In this document: positions 35,831 through 44,437 of the stretch, piece after piece
Numbering within the stretch: the stretch's first letter is position 1
Layout: every line of letters begins with the position of its first letter
Assembly: GCA_018822105.1 (NCBI GenBank)
Contig: JAHJLB010000006.1
Coordinates: 1-51,839 of the forward strand
Length of the DNA stretch: 51,839 nt
DNA from: Pseudomonadota bacterium
GTDB lineage: Bacteria > Desulfobacterota > Desulfovibrionia > Desulfovibrionales > Desulfovibrionaceae
Direction: 5' to 3'
Made by a program: the position numbers and the translations under genes
The notes under the pieces: model-generated
What the model was told of the DNA's origin: nothing
The model's database searches: none
Seen by the model: the letters and a program-made list of their open reading frames with translations, nothing else

Positions 35831-36538
35831 TCAGGTTGGGGTGCGGGAGGTGAATAATCTGCCGGAGGCCAAAAGCAGCGCCACGCAGACCAGCGAGGTC
35901 AGGGCCACCAGGAAGGCCGCGTCAGTGTCGCGCCCGGCCTGCACGGCCTCGTACACAGCCAGCGACAATGTCTGCGTGCGGCCCGGCAGGCTTCCGGCGA
36001 TCATCAGCGTGGCCCCGAACTCGCCCATGGCCCGAGCCAGGGCCAGCATGGTCCCGGCCAGCACCCCGCGCCAGGCCAGGGGCAGGCTTACGCGCAGGAA
36101 CACGGAGATTTCGCCGGCCCCCAGGGAGCGGGCGGCATGTTCCAGGTTCGTATCCACGCCCTCGAAGGCCGTGCGAGCCGCCTTGCAGACCAGCGGGAAG
36201 GCCACCACGCTGGCGGCCAGGGCCGCCCCCTGCCAAGTGAAGATGAGGCTCAGGCCGAAGGTCTCCAGCAGCCACTGCCCCAGCAGGCCGCGCCGGCCGA
36301 AGAGCACCAGCAGGTAATAGCCGATGACCGTGGGCGGCAGCACCAGGGGCAGGGTGCACAGGGCATCCAGCAGCTCGCGGCCGGGCAACCCCCGGCCGGA
36401 TAAGCCAGGGCGGGACAGGGCGAAGCCCGCCCCCACTCCAGACACGAAGGCGCCCAGGGTGGCGCTGAGAGCCACCTTGAGGGTCAGCCCAAGGGGGACT
36501 AGCGCCGGGACGAGCAGTTCGAGCAGGGAATTGTGCAC
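35831..36538 (-). CDS. modB: molybdate ABC transporter permease ModB
   Basis: The GTG at 36538 is preceded by GGAAGG. The 235-residue protein has about five membrane helices and the coupling-loop motif AARSLGAGEISVFLRVSLP (EAA-type) through which ModC contacts the permease. GYYLLVLFGRRGLLG matches ModB proteins. The gene's start lies inside the small reading frame at 36499-36699, which may couple its translation. Confidence 0.92.
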   Translation of the reverse strand: MHNSLLELLVPALVPLGLTLKVALSATLGAFVSGVGAGFALSRPGLSGRGLPGRELLDALCTLPLVLPPTVIGYYLLVLFGRRGLLGQWLLETFGLSLIFTWQGAALAASVVAFPLVCKAARTAFEGVDTNLEHAARSLGAGEISVFLRVSLPLAWRGVLAGTMLALARAMGEFGATLMIAGSLPGRTQTLSLAVYEAVQAGRDTDAAFLVALTSLVCVALLLASGRLFTSRTPT

Positions 36539-36699
36539 AGCTCACCTTCCTGCGTGGCGCCCTGGCCCTGGGCCGCCAGCGGGCGGCCAGCGCCTCGGGG
36601 GGACTCGAAGTCCTCCAGGCCGAGGTCCGCTGCGGCCCCGATGCCGCCCACGGCCCACAGCCCGTCCAGAACATGCTTGATCAGGTGTGCGAGGCTCAT
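36499..36699 (-). CDS. small ORF between nifV and modB
   Basis: This 66-residue frame starts at ATG 36699 behind a near-ideal AAGGAG, seven bases away, and overlaps the modB start by 40 bases. The protein begins MSLAHLIKHVLDGLWAVGG and ends in a Cys-containing tail (ELCTIPCSNCSS). It has no recognisable domain. The strong ribosome site argues that it is translated, either as a genuine small protein of the Mo-uptake operon or as a leader that couples modB translation. The overlapping tail may be non-functional. Confidence 0.5.
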   Translation of the reverse strand: MSLAHLIKHVLDGLWAVGGIGAAADLGLEDFESPRGAGRPLAAQGQGATQEGELCTIPCSNCSSRR

Positions 36700-36728
36700 G
36701 ATTGTCTCCTTCCGCCACCTGGGGCGGG

Positions 36729-37841
36729 TTACAGGACTCCCAGCAGTTCAAGGTCCGTGAGCGGGCGGCCCAGGCGGCCAGCCAAGGAACGCACGCGCTC
36801 CATGAGGCTCGCATCGCGCCCAGCATCCTGGGCAAGCGGCTTGCGCATGCGGCAGAGGGCCGAGCCGACAGCCGCGTGCCCGCTTTTGGCGCCCACGCCC
36901 ACGCGCCGGGCAGCGCCCACGCGCTCCGGGGCAAAAGGCTCGAACAGGGCCGGGTCGCGCAAGAGGCCGTGCACGTGGAGCCCGGATTCGGCCGCGAACA
37001 CGTCCTCGCCGGCCACGGCCTTGTTGCGGGCCACGGGCACCTTTGCGGCATCCGCCGCCACGCGGCACAAGCCCCGCAGCGCCGGGAGATCATAGGCCCG
37101 CGCCTCCGGAGCGCGCAGGGCCAGCCAGGCGGCCACCTCCTCCAGGGCGGCGATGCCCGCCCGCTCGCCCAGGCCCAGAACCGAGACATCCACAAAGGAC
37201 GCCCCGCATTCGAGCGCAGTAACCGCGTTGGCCGTGGCCATGCCCAGGTCGTTGTGGCCGTGGAAGGCCACCGGAGCCGCAAGCTCGAGCACAAAGGTCT
37301 TGACCAGCCGGGCCGTGGACAGGGGCGTGAGCACGCCCACCGTATCCGACAAGCGTATGCGCGCTGCTCCCGCCCGGAGCGCGGCGCGGGCCAGGGCCAG
37401 GGCTTCGGGCAGAGCGGCTCGCGAAGCGTCCTCCAGCCCCACGGAAATGTAGGGAACCATTCCGGCCCTGGCCGTGGACACCACCACGCGCACACGCTCG
37501 CGCATCTCGTCCAGGGACAGCCCCAGGCGCTTCTGACGGTGCGCGGCCGAGGACGGCGCGCCGATGTTCAGGCGGTCCAGGCCAAGGCTTGCGGCCTCGC
37601 GCACGTCGGCCTCGCGGCAGGGGCACCACGCGGACAGGGCCGGCCCCCCCCCTTCCATTGGCAACAGGGCTGCCCTGGCCCAGCGGACGAAGTCCGCCAG
37701 CCCGTCCTGGCCCACCCAGCCGCACTCGATCTCGTCCACCCCGGACGCAGCCAGGATCAAGGCCATGCGCCGCTTAAACGCCGGAGCGAAATAGATTCCG
37801 AACGCCTGGGCCCCTTCCCTGAGTGTGCTGTCGATGAGCAT
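36729..37841 (-). CDS. nifV: homocitrate synthase NifV
   Basis: The start is ATG 37841 behind GGGAGG; further upstream codons lack a ribosome site and would include the promoter. The 370-residue enzyme belongs to the HMGL-like/LeuA family: IDSTLREGAQ at the start, a GAPSSAAHRQKRLG segment and the metal-binding VAFHGHNDLGMATANAV. It condenses acetyl-CoA with 2-oxoglutarate to give homocitrate, the organic ligand of FeMo-cofactor. It heads an operon that continues into the molybdate transporter, so two FeMoco ingredients are supplied together. Confidence 0.93.
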   Translation of the reverse strand: MLIDSTLREGAQAFGIYFAPAFKRRMALILAASGVDEIECGWVGQDGLADFVRWARAALLPMEGGGPALSAWCPCREADVREAASLGLDRLNIGAPSSAAHRQKRLGLSLDEMRERVRVVVSTARAGMVPYISVGLEDASRAALPEALALARAALRAGAARIRLSDTVGVLTPLSTARLVKTFVLELAAPVAFHGHNDLGMATANAVTALECGASFVDVSVLGLGERAGIAALEEVAAWLALRAPEARAYDLPALRGLCRVAADAAKVPVARNKAVAGEDVFAAESGLHVHGLLRDPALFEPFAPERVGAARRVGVGAKSGHAAVGSALCRMRKPLAQDAGRDASLMERVRSLAGRLGRPLTDLELLGVL

Positions 37842-37869
37842 GGTTCCTCCCGTGTCTTGCGGGGGGGAT

Positions 37870-37886
37870 TGCACCTTGGGTGCCAG
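37870..37886 (-). promoter_or_regulatory. sigma-54 promoter of the nifV-mod operon
   Basis: On the minus strand, CTGGCACCCAAGGTGCA carries TGGCAC at -24 and GTGCA at the correct -12 spacing (one mismatch from TTGCA, invariant GG and GC kept). The start point would be near 37858, giving a short leader before the nifV ATG that still includes GGGAGG. Confidence 0.75.
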
Positions 37887-37955
37887 TTGCCTTCGGCACG
37901 ACTAAAACGGCGTGAATTCAGCACCTTGCCAACTTCCTGGGCGCCCGGACAAATC

Positions 37956-37995
37956 GCCTACGAAAACGTTGTTCCTACAAAATTGAAGCGTAGGC
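37956..37995. promoter_or_regulatory. nested dyad between nifV and nifH (candidate activator site)
   Basis: An outer perfect inverted repeat, GCCTACG (37956-37962) and CGTAGGC (37989-37995), encloses an inner one, TTGT-tcct-ACAA (37969-37980), and the two centres coincide within one base. The centre lies about 90 bases from the nifV -24 box and about 105 from the nifH -24 box. No TGT-N10-ACA NifA site is visible in 37842-38078. Confidence 0.5.
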
Positions 37996-38078
37996 CGCTG
38001 TCGGCAGCATAGCCGATATCTGCGTGCATGGCGAGAAATATATGGGAATATCACGATGTTGCAAGAATGCGTGTGTGT

Positions 38079-38094
38079 TGGCACAGCCCTTGCC
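38079..38094 (+). promoter_or_regulatory. sigma-54 promoter of the nifH operon
   Basis: TTGGCACAGCCCTTGCC contains TGGCAC and TTGC with exact -24/-12 spacing. Transcription would start near 38106, 35 bases before the nifH ATG, leaving a leader that holds only the ribosome site. Confidence 0.88.
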
Positions 38095-38098
38095 CTAG

Positions 38099-38980
<882 letters not shown>

Positions 38981-39007
38981 CCACCGCAAAACATGGAGGA
39001 AACATAT

Positions 39008-39352
39008 ATGATCATGGTAAGAGCAATCGTCCGTCCCGAGAAAGCCGACGACGTCCTGGCAGCCCTCATGGATGCCGGGTTCCCCGCGGTGACCAAGTTC
39101 TCCGTGGCCGGGCGCGGCAAGCAGCGCGGCATCAAGATCGGCGAGGTCACCTACGACGAGATCCCCAAGACCATGCTCATGAGCGTGGTCAAGAACTCCG
39201 ACCGCGACTTCGTGGTGGAGACCATCATGAACGCCGCCCGCTCCGGCAAGAAAGGCGCCTTTGGCGACGGCAAGATCTTCATCTGCCCCGTGGACGAGGT
39301 CTACACCGTGAGTTCCGGAGTCTGCGAAACGGCCACACCCGAGGAGGCGTAG
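39008..39352 (+). CDS. nifI1: PII-like nitrogenase regulator NifI1
   Basis: ATG 39008 is eight bases after GGAGG; the ATG at 39014 would be too far. The 114-residue protein is a GlnB-family regulator with N-terminal MVRAIVRPEKADDVLAALMD, a T-loop region around GRGKQRGIKIGEVTYDEIPK, and the C-terminal IMNAARSGKKGAFGDGKIFI pattern. The gene between nifH and nifD is typical of NifI1, which with NifI2 binds and inhibits the NifDK protein when ammonium is available and is relieved by 2-oxoglutarate. Confidence 0.94.
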   Translation: MIMVRAIVRPEKADDVLAALMDAGFPAVTKFSVAGRGKQRGIKIGEVTYDEIPKTMLMSVVKNSDRDFVVETIMNAARSGKKGAFGDGKIFICPVDEVYTVSSGVCETATPEEA

Positions 39353-39357
39353 GCTCT

Positions 39358-39732
39358 ATGAAGGAAGTCATCGCGGTGGTGCGCATGAACATGATGAACC
39401 GCACCAAGCAGGCCCTCACCGACGCCGGCATTGACGGATTCTTCGCCCACGAGGCCCAGGGCCGCGGGGTGGGCCTGGCCAATCCCCACGTGCTGCAGGG
39501 CGCGGCCAGCGGCTACGAGGAGGCCGTGGCGCTCCTGGGCGAGCGCGGCAAGCTCTACCCCAAGCGCATGATCTCCGTGGTGGTGCCGGACAAGGCCGTG
39601 AAAGCCGTGGTCAAGACCCTCATCGAGGTGAACCAGACCGGCAAGCCCGGCGACGGCAAGATCTTCGTCCTGCCGGTGAGCGACGCCGTGCGCGTGCGCA
39701 CCGCCGAATCCGGCGAGAAGTCCATCCTCTAA
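39358..39732 (+). CDS. nifI2: PII-like nitrogenase regulator NifI2
   Basis: The 124-residue PII protein has MKEVIAVVRMNMMNRTKQAL at the start, a T-loop region around GRGVGLANPHVLQG, and the C-terminal NQTGKPGDGKIFVLPVSDA. The longer T-loop distinguishes it from NifI1. The gene begins 5 bases after nifI1 and precedes nifD by 32 bases. Together the two form the hetero-oligomer that switches off nitrogenase activity. Confidence 0.94.
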   Translation: MKEVIAVVRMNMMNRTKQALTDAGIDGFFAHEAQGRGVGLANPHVLQGAASGYEEAVALLGERGKLYPKRMISVVVPDKAVKAVVKTLIEVNQTGKPGDGKIFVLPVSDAVRVRTAESGEKSIL

Positions 39733-39764
39733 CGGCCCATCATAAACGCAAGGAGCCGCCAGTC

Positions 39765-41399
39765 ATGGCCATAGCAAACAAGCCAACGCAGTGGACCCCC
39801 GCCGAGGTCAAGGAGGAGATGCTCAAGAAGTATCCCCCCAAGGTGGCCCGCAAGCGCGCCTCGTCCATCCTCATCAATGAGGCATTAGGAAACACCACGC
39901 CGGAGATACAGGCCAACGTGCGCACCATCCCCGGCATCATCACCATGCGCGGCTGCACCTACGCCGGCTGCAAGGGCGTCATCATGGGCCCCACGCGCGA
40001 CATCGTGAACCTGGTGCACGGCCCCATCGGCTGCAGCTTCTACGCCTGGCTCACCCGCCGCAACCAGACCGACGCCGGGGAGAACGGCGAAAACTACATG
40101 ACCTACTGCTTCAGCACGGACATGCAGGACTCGGACATCATCTTCGGCGGCGAGAAGAAGCTCAAGGCCGCCATCCAGGAGGCCTACGACCTCTTCCACC
40201 CCAAGGGCATCGCGGTGTTCGCCACCTGCCCCGTGGGCCTCATCGGCGACGACATCCACGCAGTGGCCAAGGAGATGAAGGAGAAGTTCGGCGACTGCAA
40301 CGTGTTCGCCTTCTCCTGCGAAGGCTACAAGGGCGTCTCCCAGTCCGCCGGCCACCACATCGCCAACAACCAGGTCTTCAAGCACCTGGTGGGCCAGAAC
40401 GACGGCGCAAAGCCCGGCGAGTACAAGATCAACCTGCTGGGCGAGTACAACATCGGCGGCGACGGGTTCGAGATCGACCGCATCCTCAAGGCCTGCGGCA
40501 TCACCGGGATCTCCACCTTCTCCGGCAACTCCACCTACGACCAGTTCGCCAGCGCGCACAAGGCCGACCTGTCCTGCGTCATGTGCCACCGCTCCATCAA
40601 CTACGTGGCCGACATGCTGGAGACCAAGTACGGCATCCCCTGGATCAAGGTGAACTTCATCGGGGCCGAGGCCACGGCCAAAAGCCTGCGCAAGATCGGC
40701 CAGTACTTCGGCGACAAGGACCTCATCGACCGCATCGAGGCGGTCATCAAGGAGGAGATGCCCGCGGTGAAGGCCGCCTTGGGCGACGTCCTGCCCCGCA
40801 CCCAGGGCAAGACGGCCATGCTCTTCGTGGGCGGCAGCCGCGCGCACCACTACATGGAGCTCTTTGGCGAGCTGGGCATGAAGACCGTGAGCACGGGCTA
40901 CGAGTTCGGCCACCGCGACGACTACGAGGGCAGGCACGTCATCCCGACCCTCAAGGTCGACGCCGACTCCCGCAACATCGAGGAGATCGAGGTCGAGGCC
41001 GACCCCGAGCGCTTCGCCCCGCGCAAGACCGAGGAGGAGATGCAGGCGCTCACGGACGCAGGCTTCGAGTTCAAGGACTACAAGGGCCTGATCCCGGACA
41101 TGGACCAGGGCACCTTGGTCATCGACGACCTCAATCAGTACGAGGCCGAAAAGCTGGTGGAGCTCATCAAGCCCGACCTGTTCTGCGCGGGCATCAAGGA
41201 GAAGTACTCCATCCAGAAGCTCGGCATCCCCTTGAAGCAGCTGCACAGCTACGACTACGGCGGACCCTATGCGGGCTTCAAGGGCGCGGTGAACTTCTAC
41301 AAGGAGATCGACCGCCTGGTGAACAGCAAGGTCTGGGGCTACATGAAGGCCCCCTGGCAGGAGAACCCCGAACTCTCGGCCACCTACGTCTGGGAATAG
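39765..41399 (+). CDS. nifD: nitrogenase molybdenum-iron protein alpha chain NifD
   Basis: The 544-residue subunit carries P-cluster cysteines in MRGCTYAG (Cys64), GPIGCSFY (Cys90) and FATCPVGLIGDD. The FeMoco ligands are the Cys in VMCHRSINY and the His in LHSYDYGGPY. An insertion of about 50 residues before the C-terminal region (around ADSRNIEEIEVEADPERF) is shared with clostridial and other strict-anaerobe NifD proteins and absent from Azotobacter-type ones. AAGGAG precedes the ATG. All metal ligands are present, so the enzyme should be active. Confidence 0.98.
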   Translation: MAIANKPTQWTPAEVKEEMLKKYPPKVARKRASSILINEALGNTTPEIQANVRTIPGIITMRGCTYAGCKGVIMGPTRDIVNLVHGPIGCSFYAWLTRRNQTDAGENGENYMTYCFSTDMQDSDIIFGGEKKLKAAIQEAYDLFHPKGIAVFATCPVGLIGDDIHAVAKEMKEKFGDCNVFAFSCEGYKGVSQSAGHHIANNQVFKHLVGQNDGAKPGEYKINLLGEYNIGGDGFEIDRILKACGITGISTFSGNSTYDQFASAHKADLSCVMCHRSINYVADMLETKYGIPWIKVNFIGAEATAKSLRKIGQYFGDKDLIDRIEAVIKEEMPAVKAALGDVLPRTQGKTAMLFVGGSRAHHYMELFGELGMKTVSTGYEFGHRDDYEGRHVIPTLKVDADSRNIEEIEVEADPERFAPRKTEEEMQALTDAGFEFKDYKGLIPDMDQGTLVIDDLNQYEAEKLVELIKPDLFCAGIKEKYSIQKLGIPLKQLHSYDYGGPYAGFKGAVNFYKEIDRLVNSKVWGYMKAPWQENPELSATYVWE

Positions 41400-41412
41400 C
41401 GAGGATCACACA

Positions 41413-42786
41413 ATGTTGCTCAGACACACTCCCAAGGAAATCACGGAGCGCAGCGCCCTGGTCATCAACCCGGCCAAGACCTGCCAGCCCATCGGGGCCA
41501 TGTACGCCGCCCTCGGCATCCACGGCTGCCTGCCGCACAGCCACGGATCCCAGGGCTGCTGCGCCTACCACAGAAGCGCGCTGACCAAGCACTACAAGGA
41601 GCCCATCAGCGCCGCCACCAGCTCCTTCACCGAGGGCGCCAGCGTCTTCGGCGGCCAGGCCAACCTGCTCCAGGCCATCGAGAACATCTTCACGGTCTAC
41701 GAGCCGGAAGTCATCGCCGTGCACACCACCTGCCTGTCGGAGACCATCGGCGACGACATCAAGCAGATCCGCGACAAGGCGGAGAAGTCCGGCGTCGTGC
41801 CGGGGGGCAAGCATGTCATCTACTGCAACACGCCGAGCTACATCGGCTCCCACGTCACGGGCTTCTCGAACATGGTCAAGGGCATGACCGAGATAGCCGA
41901 GTCCACGGGCCGGAAGAACGGCAAGGTCAACGTCATTCCCGGCTGGGTCGAGCCCTCGGACATGGAGGAATTGAAGCGCCTGGCGGTGCTCATGAACGTG
42001 CCCATCACGCTCTTCCCGGACACCTCCGGCGTCTTGAACGGCCCGCTCTCCGGCGAGTTCAAGATGTTCCCAGAGGGCGGCGTGACCATGAAGGAGCTTA
42101 GAGAGGCCGGCGACGCCCTGGGCACCCTGGCCCTGGGCGAATGGTGCAGCGCCGACGCGGCGCGCAGCCTGGACACCCGCTGCAAGGTGCCCTGCCGCGT
42201 GCTGGACATGCCCTTTGGGCTCAAGGCCACGGACCGCTTTGTCGACGCCCTGCGGACCATCGCCGGCACGTCCGTGCCCGAGGAGATCACCCGCGAGCGC
42301 GGCCAGCTGGTGGACATGATCAGCGACTCCCACCAGTACTTCTACCAGAAGAAGGTGGCGCTCTTCGGCGACCCGGACCAGCTCATCAGCATGACCGAGT
42401 TCCTGGTGTCCATCGACATGTGGCCCATGCACCTGGTCACCGGCACCCCGGGCAAGAAGTTCGAGAAGCGCATAAATGAGCTCACCGCCCACCTGCCCTA
42501 TGAAGTCAACGTCCAGGCCGGCGGCGACATGTTCCTGCTGCACCAGTGGATCAAGAACGAGCCCGTGGACCTGCTCATGGGCAACACCTACGGCAAGTAC
42601 ATCGCCCGCGACGAGGACCTGCCCTTCCTGCGCTGGGGCTTCCCCATCCTGGACCGCGTGGGGCACCAGTACTTCCCCACGGTCGGGTACAAGGGCGGCC
42701 TGCGCCTCCTGGAGAAGATCCTGAGCCTGCTCCTGGACCGCAAGGACCGCGACGACTCCGAGACCGTGTTCGAGCTGACCCTGTAA
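41413..42786 (+). CDS. nifK: nitrogenase molybdenum-iron protein beta chain NifK
   Basis: The 457-residue subunit lacks the roughly 50-residue N-terminal extension of Azotobacter-type NifK, matching the short clostridial form and agreeing with the NifD insertion. P-cluster cysteines lie in NPAKTCQPIG, GSQGCCAYHR and HTTCLSETIGDD. It begins 13 bases after nifD and is followed by a 78-base gap with a very stable hairpin. It forms the alpha2-beta2 MoFe protein with NifD. Confidence 0.97.
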   Translation: MLLRHTPKEITERSALVINPAKTCQPIGAMYAALGIHGCLPHSHGSQGCCAYHRSALTKHYKEPISAATSSFTEGASVFGGQANLLQAIENIFTVYEPEVIAVHTTCLSETIGDDIKQIRDKAEKSGVVPGGKHVIYCNTPSYIGSHVTGFSNMVKGMTEIAESTGRKNGKVNVIPGWVEPSDMEELKRLAVLMNVPITLFPDTSGVLNGPLSGEFKMFPEGGVTMKELREAGDALGTLALGEWCSADAARSLDTRCKVPCRVLDMPFGLKATDRFVDALRTIAGTSVPEEITRERGQLVDMISDSHQYFYQKKVALFGDPDQLISMTEFLVSIDMWPMHLVTGTPGKKFEKRINELTAHLPYEVNVQAGGDMFLLHQWIKNEPVDLLMGNTYGKYIARDEDLPFLRWGFPILDRVGHQYFPTVGYKGGLRLLEKILSLLLDRKDRDDSETVFELTL

Positions 42787-42791
42787 CCACT

Positions 42792-42834
42792 CGGCCCCCC
42801 GGCCTGGGCACGCACTGCCCCGGCCGGGGGGCCG
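42792..42834 (+). other. very stable hairpin after nifK
   Basis: CGGCCCCCCGGCC (42792-42804) pairs perfectly with GGCCGGGGGGCCG (42822-42834). Past one mismatch, GGGCA pairs with TGCCC to leave a five-base loop. No T-run follows and the downstream genes continue in the same direction. It fits a processing or protection element that keeps nifHDK mRNA above the level of the cofactor-assembly genes. Confidence 0.75.
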
Positions 42835-42864
42835 GACAACCTTCTCCACAAACAGGAGCCGCCA

Positions 42865-44040
42865 ATGTCCGATGCCCGTCCCCACCCCTGCTTCGCCGCG
42901 GATGCCCGCGCGTCCGCCGGGCGCATCCACCTGCCCGTGGCCGCCAAGCACACCATCCGCCGCCGCTTTGGCGAGCCCGAGACCCCCGGCCGCGCCCTGT
43001 CGCCCAAGGACGTGGTCCAGTGGCTGGACCGCGTGCTGGCCGAGGGCACGAGCATAGCCATGGTCGGCGTCAGCGGCCCCGGCGAGCCCCTGGCCGAGCC
43101 CGGCCCGACCTTTGAGGCCCTGCGCGCCGTGCGCGAGAAGCACCCGGAGCTGGCCCTGACCCTGGCCACCAACGGCCTTTCCGCGGCACAGCACGCGGCC
43201 GGGCTGGCCGAGTTGGGCCTGTCCCATGTCACAGTGCTGGTGGACGCAGTGGACCCCCTCATCGTGGAGCAGCTCTATGCCTGGATACGCCCCGGCACGC
43301 GCACCCTGCCCCTGCCCGAGGCCGCGCGCCTGCTGGTGGACGAGCAGGCGCGCACCATCCGCGCCTTCCGCGAGGCCGGGCATTTCGTCAAGGTGAACAT
43401 GACCGTCATCGCAGGCATCAACGAGGAGCACGTGGCCGACGTGGCCAGCGTGGTGGCCACCCTGGGCGCGGACATGCTGGCCCTGGTGCCCTTCCACCCC
43501 GCCTGCTGCGACCCGGCCGCCCCCAAGGCCCCGGACGCCGCGCGCATGGAGGAGCTGCGCCGGGAGGCCAAGCGCTACATCGCCATCATGCCTGCCTTTG
43601 ACTCATGCGGTCAGAGCATTGTCGGGCTGGAGCGCGGCGGTCTCGACCTTTCCCCGGCGGACGCGGCCCTGCCCAGGCCACTGGGCGCTCGGATCAACGT
43701 GGCCGTGGCCAGCGCAAACGGCCTGGATGTGGACCTGCACCTGGGCCAGGCCATCCGCTTCCTCATCTTCGGCCCCCGCGAGAGCGACGGCCTGCCGAGC
43801 CTGCTGGGCTCACGCGAGGCTCCGGAGCCTGGCGGCGGGGACACCCGCTGGGAGGCCCTGGCCGAGTCCCTGCCCGACTGCTTCGCCATCCTGGCCGCCA
43901 GCGCAGGGGCGCACCCCCGCGAGCTTCTGGCCGCGCACGGCCTCACCGTGCTCACCGGCGAGGCCCAGATCCAGGGCGCGGTGGACGCGCTCTTCGGCGG
44001 GGGCAAGAAACAGTGCAAGAAACGCGTGAAGGCCAATTGA
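42865..44040 (+). CDS. NifB paralogue lacking the radical-SAM cysteines, with NifX-like tail
   Basis: The 391-residue protein aligns with the true NifB at 47842 over its length: HPCF near the start, GRIHLPVAAK, GVSGPGEPLAEP, LALTLATNGLS, VKVNMTVIAGINEEHV, and a C-terminal NifX-like domain (about 275-385). But the three [4Fe-4S] cysteines of radical-SAM enzymes (Cys34, 38 and 41 of NifB) are replaced by His29, Arg33 and Gly36. The CRRC segment of NifB is reduced to one Cys. It is therefore unlikely to cleave SAM, while the barrel and cofactor-tail domain remain. It is an intact frame with a strong ribosome site (AGGAG). Possible roles are a NifB-co or precursor carrier or scaffold, in place of a missing nifX gene. 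Confidence 0.88.
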   Translation: MSDARPHPCFAADARASAGRIHLPVAAKHTIRRRFGEPETPGRALSPKDVVQWLDRVLAEGTSIAMVGVSGPGEPLAEPGPTFEALRAVREKHPELALTLATNGLSAAQHAAGLAELGLSHVTVLVDAVDPLIVEQLYAWIRPGTRTLPLPEAARLLVDEQARTIRAFREAGHFVKVNMTVIAGINEEHVADVASVVATLGADMLALVPFHPACCDPAAPKAPDAARMEELRREAKRYIAIMPAFDSCGQSIVGLERGGLDLSPADAALPRPLGARINVAVASANGLDVDLHLGQAIRFLIFGPRESDGLPSLLGSREAPEPGGGDTRWEALAESLPDCFAILAASAGAHPRELLAAHGLTVLTGEAQIQGAVDALFGGGKKQCKKRVKAN

Positions 44041-44099
44041 CCAAGGCATTTCCGACCAAGACCCAAAACAGCCAACCCTCAGCCACAAGGAGCACCGAC

Positions 44100-44402
44100 A
44101 TGGCCCTGCCCGAAACACTCATCCTCGTCTGCCAGAGCTTCCGCCTGGGCAAGGAGCCCAAGGGCATCTGCCACAAGCAGACCGACGGCCTGCTGCAATA
44201 CATCGAGGAAGGCATCCTGGACCGCGGCCTGGACGTGCAGGTGGCCACCACCGGCTGCCTCAAGCAGTGCGAAAAGGGCCCCATCCTTGTCATCCAGCCG
44301 GACAACCTCTGGTTCAAGGGCGTGAACAGCGAAGAGGCCATCGACGCCATCCTGGACGGCCTGGAGGCGGGCGAGCCTGCCGCCGAGTACCTGCTGTCCT
44401 AG
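44100..44402 (+). CDS. thioredoxin-like [2Fe-2S] ferredoxin of the nif operon
   Basis: The 100-residue protein has the four cysteines of the thioredoxin-like ferredoxin family: C-X12-C (Cys11 to Cys24 in LVCQSFRLGKEPKGICHK) and C-X3-C in TTGCLKQCEKGP. Members from Clostridium pasteurianum and Azotobacter (FeSII and FdI-type) bind nitrogenase, in some cases protecting it or passing electrons. Its position between the NifB paralogue and nifE suggests electron supply to cofactor assembly or nitrogenase. CAAGGAG precedes the ATG. Confidence 0.92.
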   Translation: MALPETLILVCQSFRLGKEPKGICHKQTDGLLQYIEEGILDRGLDVQVATTGCLKQCEKGPILVIQPDNLWFKGVNSEEAIDAILDGLEAGEPAAEYLLS

Positions 44403-44437
44403 CCGGTCAAGCCTTCAACCACAGCGAGGAGCCCACA

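Noticed and set aside
37842-38078. A canonical NifA upstream site TGT-N10-ACA
   Set aside because: I looked at every TGT in the interval on the plus strand and none has ACA at the right distance.
41200-41300. Apparent loss of the FeMoco histidine in NifD (GPYAGF instead of GPYHGF)
   Set aside because: The cofactor ligand is the His in the preceding LHSYDY segment, nine residues earlier, which is present. The substituted residue is not the ligand.
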